The notes under the pieces are model-generated. The model made no database searches. It saw nothing but the letters and a program-made list of their open reading frames with translations, and was not told where the DNA came from. Source: Diabrotica undecimpunctata (lineage: Eukaryota > Arthropoda > Insecta > Coleoptera > Chrysomelidae). Taken from it: a stretch of DNA of 64,000 nt. A program made the translations under genes and the position numbers. Position 1 is the first letter of the stretch. Each line of letters starts with the position of its first letter. Positions 55,152 to 64,000 of the stretch are shown piece by piece. Location of the stretch: assembly GCF_040954645.1 (NCBI RefSeq), contig NC_092804.1:94446862-94510861 (forward strand). Reading direction: 5' to 3'.

Positions 55152-55241
55152 CTTGTCTTTTGGAAAGCTATAAAATGCTGTACCGAGTACAAAACTCTTG
55201 CACATATTGTCAACGGCAAAACCATACACTGCACACCTCAT

Positions 55242-55983
55242 ATTGCGAAAAATTTAAAGCCTTTAACACTCTCAAAATATTATTTTACTAAATATTGGCT
55301 ATGAACCGTAAATGTACATAAATATCAAAACACAATATGCCGAAATTTAGCACAAGCTGACGTCACATAAGCAACGCCTGCATGCGCGGTATCTTATCTG
55401 TTTGTATTTGTATCATGATACTATGGTTATAGTATCATAACTAAAGTAAAGACACAGAATAAGAAACAAGTACGCACATCTCGTTCGCGCAGACGTTCAG
55501 CCATGTTTTAGTCGGAACCAGTGCTGCTCAGTAAAAATTATTCTGGCGTCCAAACAAATCTGCTTTACATGTATTTCTCCCATAAGAAGTTGGAAATGTT
55601 GATTTTTTAAATATTTTAAAGAATAAATAAGGACTTTCGCTTGTGAATATCCATTCTGTACGATTCATTTTGTTTGTTTTTGTGAGGTAAGAGTATCGAT
55701 CAAAGTATGTATTAAGATATTTACTGTTAAATTTTGAGGTTATATTGTGTTAGATTAAAACTATTATTTTTTCTTTATTTCAAGGTATTTTGTTGTTGTT
55801 TTTATATCAGCATATTTCAAAATTATTCAATAAATCATTTAATTTATTTACGAAGTTGAAAAATATTTAAATTTATGTTTTATTCTTTTTTAGGTGCGAG
55901 TAATTTTATCCCATGAAAGTACTAAAGATATTCGTTTTATAAGGACTGTTATTTTATTATTACATGCATCCTATTATTAATAA
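55242..55983. promoter_or_regulatory. Intergenic region between divergent THAP starts, CRE-like site
   Basis: A 742-bp stretch separates the minus-strand THAP ATG (55,241) from a plus-strand THAP ATG (55,984). TGACGTCA, the CREB/ATF palindrome, is at 55,358-55,365, in a comparatively GC-rich patch. A GTAAGAG donor near 55,686 and a TTTTTTAG near 55,893 would allow a 5' UTR intron. A shared promoter is plausible but unproven. Confidence 0.35.
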
Positions 55984-56098
55984 AATGGTTATGTGCTTTG
56001 CTCCAAATTGTAAACATTACAGCGAGCAAAAAACATGCAAGTTTTTTGTATTCCCTTCCAAAATTTCAGAGAAGCAGAAGTGAATAAATCTCATGAGG
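55984..56098 (+). pseudogene. THAP first exon (broken)
   Basis: MVMCFAPNCKHYSEQKTCKF and FVFPSKISEKQK give the THAP N-terminus: C-x4-C then the FPSK motif. The next codon, which should be the invariant Trp (TGG), is TGA, followed by INLMR and a splice donor-like GTAAAAG. No later exon with the C-x2-H pair is found before the LINE at 56,672. So it is either truncated by the LINE or its second exon lies far away. Confidence 0.6.
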
Positions 56099-56099
56099 T

Positions 56100-56662
56100 A
56101 AAAGTAGATATAGTGTTTTTCATATAAAAATACGTGCACGTTTCAATTTATATAAAGAGAGAGCATAAAGAGAGAACACTTATATTTAAAATTTCCAGAA
56201 CGTCTGTTGCGTAACAACAATATTTAATATTTTTATTTTATTTTGTATCATAATATTTTATATCACACTGTATATTAGTTTAAGATTTATACAATTCTTT
56301 TTTACCATCTAATAATCTGTACGACGCCAATAGCTTGCATTCAAATAACTTTCTAGACATAAGCTTCTAAATTCGTCAAAGAATTATAACAATGAAGGGA
56401 TTAATGATTTCCAAATTATCGGTTTGAGTTTATTAATAATTTTGTATTAAAATGTTTTCTTATGTATTTTAGTGTGTTGCAGTAATCTTAAAACGAAGTG
56501 TATTTACTGTTAATATAATAGTTTGACAAATAGTTGACATTTTAAAAATTCCTCACTAACTTACTATTCTGATGTTTTGACAACGCTGTGGAGTTCTGAC
56601 GTCGTAAATCTTAAATGACGTGCACGCATTATTATATGAAAAATACTATATTAGTTTGTTTT
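56100..56662. other. No recognisable gene
   Basis: AT-rich, probably intron or flank of the THAP relic. No motif seen. Confidence 0.35.
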
Positions 56663-57045
56663 AATATTGCTCCGATTATTCGATCGATTCGAACGAGTAC
56701 ATACCGCTCTGTGAATCAGTGTAAAAATTTGCTGTTTATCACAGTAAATACCAGTTTTTAAAAGTATTTTACCATCAAAAAGTGATTAGTAATTGTTGTG
56801 TAGAGTTTTTAACGTCAAGAGCTGTATTATTATTCAGTAAGAAATTGTTTATTAATACTTTTCTAACCAAAACATTCAGCTGTGTTGACATTTTTTTTTG
56901 CCATATTCGACATAAGTCAGTCCTACCAGGGACTGGCTCGTCGAGGTTTTAGACAGGCAACCAGTAATACAGACATGCGTTACAACTGCTGCCTATCACT
57001 CGAAACTTTAATACAATAAAACCAAAAATAGTTACTTTTGACTAC

Positions 57046-58431
57046 ATGAGTAACAACTTAAATCAATGTTCTCCTACAGTTAGCAACACCATGTCTGGAA
57101 ACAGCATCATCAGTAATAATCCAAATTCATATGCAACTGCTACTATGTCAAAACCCAAACCGAAATATCCCAAAAAAGATCAAGCAATATTAATACATGC
57201 TGAACCAAATTTATTACTACTCGACTACGTCAAAGCCATAGGAAACATTGTTAGCCCCAAAAACATATGCTTCGCCTCAAGAATTTCCAATAACCGGATA
57301 TGCATCTACTTAACAAATTCTGAACTCGTAGAACATATTTTAACAGAATATCCTACGATTACAATCAACTCTGTAGAACTACCCATAAGAAGACTGGTAA
57401 CCCCAGCCAAGAGACTAATAATCTCCAACGTCTGTCCATCAATACCTCATGAAATTATAGAAAAACACCTTCAAGATCTTGGTCTTCAACTTGCTTCACC
57501 AGTGTCACATATCAAAGCTGGAATCCCTGGTGATGAATTTACTCATATTATGAGCTTCAGAAGACAGGTATATGTCACTCCAACTACAGATAGTCTCGAA
57601 ATCGAAACATCATTAATAATTCCATTCGACAATAATTCATACAGAATATTTCTCTCTACTGACAAAATGGCATGTTTTCTATGCAAAAAACAAGGACATA
57701 CAGCAAATAACTGTCAAAATCCCCCTAGCAATCCTCTTCCAAATGAACAAACGTCCCCAGCTGAACCCATCCCTGCTACCCCAATATCAAACAACATGGT
57801 ACCACCAAACACAACACAAAATTCGGTTTCCAGTCAACAGATAAAAACTGTCGATATATCCACCACTTCTATTGCCGCAAACAATGAATTTCTTCCTCCT
57901 ACCACTGCTCAGAAACGAACTCGTTCTGACCTCAGCGATTCTACCTCCCAAGAAACATACACATCTACTAACTTACCCATCAAAGACATAAAAATGCCTT
58001 CACCCGATGCAAACGTACCTATAAAGCGTAAAACTAAAAAATCCAAGAAAGTCGCACCCGATCAGTCTAAATTAACTGCCTCCTCTGTTCTCACAATTAA
58101 TAATCTTTATCAAGAAAATCCAAACTTATTCTCCTTACCGGTTGAAAATTTTCTTGCCTTTCTGGAAAACTCATTCGGCAGTAATAACCCTCTACAAGAA
58201 GCACAGCAGTTCACTCAAAATGTAAGATCACTACTCGACGACATGTTTAGAATATACCCTTCACTGGAAGATAGAACAATTAAGAATAGATTTACAAGGA
58301 TTTCTAAGAAAATTAAACAGCAACTAAATTTCGACAATTCAGAAATTGGAAGCACAACATCGCAATCTACAAATAATGATGAAGATTATCTAACCGACTC
58401 TTCTCTGACCTCTCAACGTTCTAAATGTTAA
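57046..58431 (+). CDS. I-like LINE ORF1 (nucleic-acid-binding, gag-like)
   Basis: 461 uninterrupted residues. Ser/Asn-rich start; an RRM-like part at about 45-175 (ICFASRISNNRICIYLTNSE, LIISNVCPSIPHEIIEKHLQ). One zinc knuckle, CFLCKKQGHTANNC (C-x2-C-x4-H-x4-C), lies near 205-218. A long Pro/Ser/Thr-rich linker follows with a basic patch (KRKTKKSKK), then a helical C-terminus. It would coat the LINE RNA and aid reintegration. The ATG at 57,046 has CTACATG context and no better upstream start. Low GC and Asn/Ile-rich like its surroundings. Confidence 0.8.
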   Translation: MSNNLNQCSPTVSNTMSGNSIISNNPNSYATATMSKPKPKYPKKDQAILIHAEPNLLLLDYVKAIGNIVSPKNICFASRISNNRICIYLTNSELVEHILTEYPTITINSVELPIRRLVTPAKRLIISNVCPSIPHEIIEKHLQDLGLQLASPVSHIKAGIPGDEFTHIMSFRRQVYVTPTTDSLEIETSLIIPFDNNSYRIFLSTDKMACFLCKKQGHTANNCQNPPSNPLPNEQTSPAEPIPATPISNNMVPPNTTQNSVSSQQIKTVDISTTSIAANNEFLPPTTAQKRTRSDLSDSTSQETYTSTNLPIKDIKMPSPDANVPIKRKTKKSKKVAPDQSKLTASSVLTINNLYQENPNLFSLPVENFLAFLENSFGSNNPLQEAQQFTQNVRSLLDDMFRIYPSLEDRTIKNRFTRISKKIKQQLNFDNSEIGSTTSQSTNNDEDYLTDSSLTSQRSKC

Positions 58432-58452
58432 AAATATTTTACTTTCACGTTA

Positions 58453-61400
58453 GTGCAGTGGAACTGCGATGGGTTCTACCCTCGCTTAGAACGCTTACAA
58501 CAATTAATAAATAATACAAAAGCAGATATTATCTGCCTTCAAGAAACCAATTTCAAGGAAACACATAGACGTGAACTTAAAAATTTTGAAGGTTACCATT
58601 TTCTTAGGCCTACGTTTATAAGAGCAAGTGGGGGAACATCTATCTTCGTGTCTAATGATTTATTTTCTATACAATATATCCTAACCACCAATTTGGAGGC
58701 TATAACAATAACTGTCTGGTGTCCCGACCAAATAACCATATGCAGTACATATATTCCACCTAATTATAACTTAACAGAAACCGAGTTAGATGATTTAATC
58801 CGCCAACTTCCCAGTCCTTTTATACTAGTTGGAGACTTTAACGCCCATAATACCATGTGGGGCTCAAAGAAAACTTTTGGTAGAGGAAAAACCGTAGAGG
58901 CCGTATTGAGTTGCAATAATACTTGTCTGATGAATAGTGGAGCCAGTACATATTTTAACATTGCCTCAGGAACTTACTCATCTATCGATCTAAGCATATG
59001 TGATCCCAAGTCTGCCGATTCACTCTCATGGTATACTTTAGATAGCCTATATGATAGTAACCACTTTCCGATAGTCATAACAAATAGCAATAAAAATTTC
59101 TGCACCATTACTAAATGGAATATCGCTAAAGCGGACTGGAATAATTTTCAAACTAGCGCCGAAGATCATATGTTATTACTTCAACAATCTGAAGATATAG
59201 ACGAGGCAATAACTCTCTTTAACAACTGCATTATTATGTCTGCAGAAAATCATGTAAAAAAAATAACAACCCTCTAAAAAAGCAGTACCATGGTGGAATT
59301 CAGAATGTGAACTAACTGTACGTCAATGCAAAACAGCCCTCAATAGATATCGAAAAAGAAGAACTCAAGAAAACCTAATCTATTTCAAAAAGCTAAGAGC
59401 CAAAGCGAAATATGTCCTTAGAAAAAACAAAAAAGATTCCTGGCAAAATTTTGTCTCTACAATTACTAGTGATACTCCACCATCTAAAGTTTGGATAAAA
59501 ATAAGACAAATGAAAGGTCATAAAACTCCTCCAAAAATTCCAGCAATATCACTGAATGGAAACGTTATAACAGATAACCAAAAAATTGCTCAAATAATGG
59601 CTGAAAGTTTTGCATGGAAATTCAGGTCTGAAGTCGAACAGATTGAAAGTCCAAATGACCAGAATATACAAATTCCTCTTGTTCCACAAATTAGTAGACA
59701 CGACATTGATGCTATTAACCTTCCTTTTACACAAGAAGAATTAGCACTTGCACTATCCTCTTGTACGAACTCCGCCGCTGGACCAGACAATATCCCAATT
59801 ATATTCATCAAAAATTTATCTCATTCCAGCCTCGCAACACTGCTGAATCTTTATAACAAGATATGGCATACCCAGCAATTACCCAAACTGTGGCGTGAAT
59901 CAATTATCATACCAATAAAAAAATCTGATCTACCCTCAAACCTAACAAAATCATACAGACCTATCTCTCTAATCTGTTCATTATGTAAACTGTTTGAGAA
60001 AATGATTAATTCAAGATTAACATGGCTTCTCGAAAAATATGCAATAATTGACTCAGCGCAATCCGGTTTCAGACGTCACCGCTCAACTCTTGACAATTTA
60101 GTGCTATTACAAACACAAATAGCTTCCGCTATTTCAAACAAACAGGATCTGATCGCTACTGTCTTTGATATAGAAGGAGCTTTTGATACTATCTCGCGCC
60201 AAGCCATTCTTGAAAAGCTTCGTCAATACAAGATAACAGGAAATATTTACTCCTTCATAAAAAACTTTTTACAACAAAGAACGTTCAAAGTGAAAACAAA
60301 TGGGGAAATTTCGGCGACATTCGGGCAAGATAATGGAGTTCCACAAGGTTCAGTACTCAGTACAACACTGTTCATTCTTGCAATAAATGATATTTGTTCT
60401 AGTATTTGTCCACCAGTCAAGCACTTAATATACGCAGATGACCTTATTTTATATTGTCAGGGAAAAAGTACAATCGCCACATGCAACGTACTCCAAACCG
60501 CTGTAAATCAACTTAGCGAATGGTCCAAAAAAACCGGATTAGCCCTTTCAACGACTAAATCCAAATTAATACGGTTTAGCAGAAGACCTTGCAGCCAAAG
60601 TCCAATTATCACCCTTAATGGAACTACATTGCAACTAGTTACTCATCACAAAATACTTGGTTTAACGTTTGATAGTAGGCTAACTTGGAAACAGCATATT
60701 AGTGTATTAAAGGGCAATGCAATGAAGAGACTCAATATCATCAAGGCACTATCAAAGTACACATGGGGTGCGGACGAAACCATCTTACTTAATATATATA
60801 GAGCTTTAATCCGCTCAAAACTAGACTACGGCAGCTTCATATATATGTCTGCATCAAAATCTGACTTAAAGCTACTGAACTCTGTGCATAACACTTCTAT
60901 TCGTCTTTGCTTAGGCGCTTTCAAATCCAGTCCCATAGATAGCCTTTACTGCGAGGCTAATGAACCACCTCTCTGGATTCGACGAGAGTATCTTCTCCAA
61001 TCTTACTTTGCTTCCGTATCCGCAAACCCATCCAGTCCAGTCTACCATTTAATTACTTCAACATCGCCTCCGGAGGCCCCACAAAGGATCCAATCAATAA
61101 TAGACATCCAGAAATTAACTCTAAGAAATTCCATCGACCTTACTAAAACACATCCCTTTCCAATCCCGGATACCCCGCCTTGGAATAGACCAATCCCACA
61201 TTCAATCACTTGTCTATTAGAATACAGTAAACATGAAACCTCAAGCCTTCTCATAAGGCAACACTTCAAAGAAATTATAAGCAAGTACCAATTCCAAACA
61301 ATTCTGTATACAGATGCCTCCAAAAGCGAAGCAGGCGTTGGATGTGCCGTTACCAACATGATGAAGTAATCAAATCATCTTTTTTACCGAATTTATGCAG

Positions 61401-62104
61401 CGTATACACTGGAGAACTTTATGCAATACTAGAGGCTTTTAAAAAACTAAAAACAGATCATAAAAACCAAGCAATATGCACAGACTCGCTGTCGTCACTA
61501 CAATCGATAAAAAACCTATACTCTCAGCATCCCTTAGTTCAAGAAATCCATAGGACACACAATGCACTCGCTTTTCAAGGTGTAGATGTCACGATCATCT
61601 GGCTACCATCCCATGTCGGCATCCCCGGTAATGAAAAAGCAGACCAAGCAGCCAAGCAAGCTTCTTGTGTAAACAGTCAATCCTCAAAAGCCCAACATAT
61701 TCAAATCCGTAATGACCTAAAGCAAATCTTCAAGCAACAACAATATCATACCTGGCAAACCCACTGGAACACAATCAAGAGTGCATTACATGAGATCCGG
61801 CAGACTGTTGAAAAATTTGAACTTCCAAATATGTCTAGAAACGAAAAAGCTGTCATCCGAAGATTAAGAATAGGACATACCCGATTCACACATGAATATT
61901 TAATGAAATCCGAGCCGAAGCCCAATTGCCAAATCTGCTCAAGTGTATTAACCGTGAAACATATCCTGATCGAGTGTCCCGGTACGCAAAACACAGAGTG
62001 CAACATAATCTTAAGTCAAATATCAAAGACGTTTTAAACTCGCCTGATCAAGTCTTTAACCTAATTGGTTTCTTGAAAGACATTCAGTTGTTCAACAGAT
62101 TATG
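58453..62104 (+). pseudogene. I-like LINE ORF2: endonuclease, RT, RNase H (three frameshifts)
   Basis: Endonuclease complete: MQWNCDGFYPRLERLQQLIN, IICLQETNF, STYIPPNYN, ILVGDFNAHNTMWGSK, SSIDLSICD, DSNHFPIV. A shift near 59,270 follows. RT: SAAGPDNIPIIFIK, SYRPISLICSLCKLFEKMIN, QSGFRRHRSTLDNL, TVFDIEGAFDTIS (motif A), NGVPQGSVLSTTLF (B) and LIYADDLILYC (C). RNase H: ILYTDASKSEAGVGCAV, a shift near 61,350, YTGELYAILEAF, QAICTDSLSSLQSI and IIWLPSHVGIPGNEKADQAA. The C-terminal cluster CQICSSVLTVKHILIECPG precedes a third shift near 61,990, and the protein ends DIQLFNRL. Every catalytic motif survives, so the damage is recent. Confidence 0.85.
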
Positions 62105-62358
62105 ACCCCTTGTTTTCTATGTATTTTACCTTTAACTTATATCTTAGTGATAAAACTGTTGTATTATTTAGTCATGGGCTCTAAACTTATAGATTAACCT
62201 ACTGTAGCAGTTAGTAACATGTATTTATTGTAATAATTATTATACACAATATTGTTTGTGTCAATGGCCATTGCAGCCGAGACACATTAATTTAAATAAA
62301 AAAAAAAAAATATTGCTTATATTTTAGATATTCTGTGACTGTCTTTTCAGATTTATAC

Positions 62359-62632
62359 TGTAGCGAGATTAAATGAAATGAGCGGTACGAATTTATATAA
62401 ATATATTTATTTATAAGTTTACAGTTCGATAGTTTCTTAACAACTAAACTTATTCATAACATCGTTACATATATATACCAAAAGTATTATTCTAGAATAA
62501 TCTAAAGTAGTCTCACCTCTAATTCGCCTACGTGAGGGGTTGTTCTCTCTCTCACTCGATATCGCCGAAAAGTTCTAGTTCTTTTCGAGATACAACCGTT
62601 ACACGGGCCACGCAGAATGTATTTTCGTAACA
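62359..62632 (-). repeat. Possible solo LTR
   Basis: Begins TGTAGCGAG and ends TTCGTAACA, with a GC-richer half like an R-U5. The following CTGATCCCC recalls the polypyrimidine next to the 3' LTR of the 38.9-kb gypsy. No second copy, primer site or target duplication seen. Confidence 0.3.
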
Positions 62633-62717
62633 CTGATCCCCTATTGGATCTGAGCGTCCCGATCAGGAACTCTATATCTTCCAATACATATTTTTTTGTT
62701 TTTCTAATCACAATAAA

Positions 62718-62895
62718 ATGTTGGATTGTTATGAAGAAGTTGAAGAATTTTTAGAGTTTATTTATCATATTGTAGAAGAAAATCGTCTGGAACGTATAAG
62801 AAAGCGATATATTCTTGATAAAATTATATCTAAAATCCAATGGAATTTTACAATATTTCATCAGCGCATTAACTTAAGCAACAAATATTGTATGC
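62718..62895 (+). pseudogene. Harbinger-like transposase N-terminal scrap
   Basis: MLDCYEEVEEFLEFIYHIVE and RIRKRYILD, then in the next frame NPMEFYN and back to FHQRINLS, recall the start of PIF/Harbinger nucleases (R-YirdrqNP-efyne-eFhqrFRlsk). At least two frame changes. No catalytic residues present. A family distinct from the 24.7-kb element. Confidence 0.4.
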
Positions 62896-63130
62896 TAATT
62901 TATAGGAATATAACCAGTTTTTATGGGATCATCACTGTACCAGTCTGCTTATATTCCTTAATTGTTCTGTAAATAGTTGAATTCGAAACACTTAAAATTA
63001 GCACATTACTTTAGTAAGTTTGATTTTAAAAATAACTATTCTGCAAAACTAACTTGTTTGCCTGTTTTATTTTTGCTACCATGGCTGTTATTTTTATTAC
63101 AGGATTATCAATTTTTATTTGTTTGTACAG

Positions 63131-63434
63131 TTTCCGTCATATAAAACTGGTACAATTTTTTTCCGAATGTAAACCTGTGTTCAGACTTGACACAATGGTT
63201 CGTGAATCAATTCGTTGTTGCCATCACAAATTACGGAATTGCACTAAATCTAAATAAAAAAAGAACATTCAAAAATATTTAAAGTTTTTATATAGGTATT
63301 ATTATTATCATTAACAACGAAAAACCGTATCTAATAAATTTAATAACCAGAGAGAGGGTTGAGTTATTGCACAAAATGTTTAAAGGATCTTTAAACGTAG
63401 GGTATTGGCACAGGGAACATTGGAATGCATCTAC
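63131..63434 (+). repeat. 300-bp direct repeat, copy 2
   Basis: Same orientation and roughly 90% identical to 28,934-29,236. Confidence 0.8.
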
Positions 63435-64000
63435 AGTCCATCTAATTTACTTACCGTTGCACGTCATCATCATTGACATAGATCAAAGTTGACATAGTTG
63501 CCAAAGTATAAAAAAATCCAGAATCCATTTTAAATCAAATAGGTTACATAATTATTGCAAAAGTAGATTATACAACAAAACAAATTAATATTTAATGTAA
63601 ATAAATAGAAACAAAACAAGAGTTAAAAAATAATCTTGTTAAAAACAATTTGAGCTGCTTGTATGCGCCGTATAAAGATGTAAAATGGAATACTTAAACA
63701 AAAACAACACTTTTTTCATTACTTATTAATATTAGTCAACACAGCAACTGTCAAATAAGTGTTACCAATTTATGCCAAAATATCACCTTCGTTCGATTAC
63801 AGTTATAGTGTGTTTCGAACAAATGTTCTTCATAAAAACGCTTTATAATCCATTTATACAAATTAAATGAAACATATTATTGTGTATTTCTTTAAGTTAA
63901 CATTAATAGAAATCTTTAAATATTATTTCTACGCTTATATAATAAAATATGCCTAGTGGTTGTAATGGCAGTGTACTCGGCAAAGTGAAAAAGAACACAT
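63435..64000. other. No recognisable gene
   Basis: AT-rich. An ATG near 63,950 opens a short frame (MPSGCNGSVLG) that runs off the window; too short to judge. Confidence 0.3.

Larger units (their letters stand above)
38432..55241 (-). pseudogene. THAP-domain gene split by the gypsy element
   Basis: Minus strand. The start at 55,241 encodes MRCAVYGFAVDNMC and TAFYSFPKDK, up to the gypsy target site. On the far side (38,919 downward) the frame continues with EMQALWKFA. After a shift it gives VKLARVRFTHFIESDYERNL and LLGYTPAKHRSLRNEAVPSI, all matching the THAP C2CH layout. A donor near 38,637 and an acceptor near 38,565 bound an intron. A second exon (FIPENAVLEELHTC) ends at TAA 38,432-38,434. 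The second zinc Cys is Phe (VYGF) and the Cys before THF is Arg, so the finger was probably dead before or soon after insertion. The product would be a DNA-binding protein of unknown role. Confidence 0.65.
56672..62312 (+). mobile_element. Near full-length I-like LINE, 5.6 kb
   Basis: AATATTGCT at 56,663-56,671 recurs at 62,309-62,317 around the A tail, a possible 9-bp target duplication (its AT-richness lowers certainty). The element has a 5' UTR of about 370 bp, ORF1, and ORF2 with endonuclease, RT and RNase H. A 3' UTR of about 200 bp ends in TTTAAATAAAAAAAAAAAAA. ORF1 is open; ORF2 has three frameshifts. Confidence 0.8.

Noticed and set aside
63950..64000. Open frame running off the right edge
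   Set aside because: Seventeen codons only, without a recognisable motif.

Overview
This window looks like eukaryotic, insect nuclear DNA, most plausibly from a large, repeat-rich genome such as a beetle's. That is an inference from very AT-rich sequence, spliceosomal introns, long (AT)n tracts and the mix of mobile elements (RTE-like and I-like LINEs, Ty3/gypsy, piggyBac, Harbinger, MULE, DD41D mariner, Penelope). There is no bacterial gene, operon, CRISPR array or rRNA. I found no unbroken host gene. The only host-type coding sequence consists of broken THAP zinc-finger exons, which could themselves derive from P-like transposons. Layout. 1-525: tail of a gypsy pol. 1,696-3,550: first copy of a non-autonomous TIR element whose second, inverted copy is at 32,552-36,192 with a perfect 9-bp target duplication. 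4-19 kb: AT-rich DNA with LINE, Penelope and SDSCGGQNR-family relics, MITE-like elements and (AT)n tracts. 19.4-20.7 kb: a decayed gypsy. 21,066-24,443: an element with ~420-bp terminal inverted repeats holding a LINE hit by another LINE, plus a THAP scrap. 24,535-28,808: a THAP gene hit by a 91-bp LINE tail and then, inside that LINE's target duplication, by a Harbinger element with an apparently intact seven-exon transposase. Harbinger's Myb-like partner gene is itself interrupted by a 445-bp repeat. 29,349-31,654: an RTE-like LINE with a 14-bp target duplication but no RT core. 36.4-37.6 kb: a DD41D mariner. 38.4-55.2 kb: the most complex nest. A minus-strand THAP exon is split by a gypsy element (38,920-55,151, target duplication CTTG). 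The gypsy gag is split by an I-like LINE (44,219-54,531). The LINE's ORF2 is split by a piggyBac (45,914-48,315, TTAA) and by a MULE with an intact FLYWCH-type transposase (48,505-51,013). 55,984: a second THAP start, divergent from the first. 56,672-62,312: a nearly complete I-like LINE. 62.3-64 kb: possible solo LTR, a Harbinger scrap and a 300-bp repeat shared with 28.9 kb. The strongest candidate novelty is the gypsy element. Its Pol runs on past integrase into a domain that reads like a TARG1/OARD1-type macro (ADP-ribose-binding) domain, then a CCCH zinc finger, and its Gag begins with a SAP-like domain. The order of insertions is legible because almost every nested element keeps its target-site duplication.
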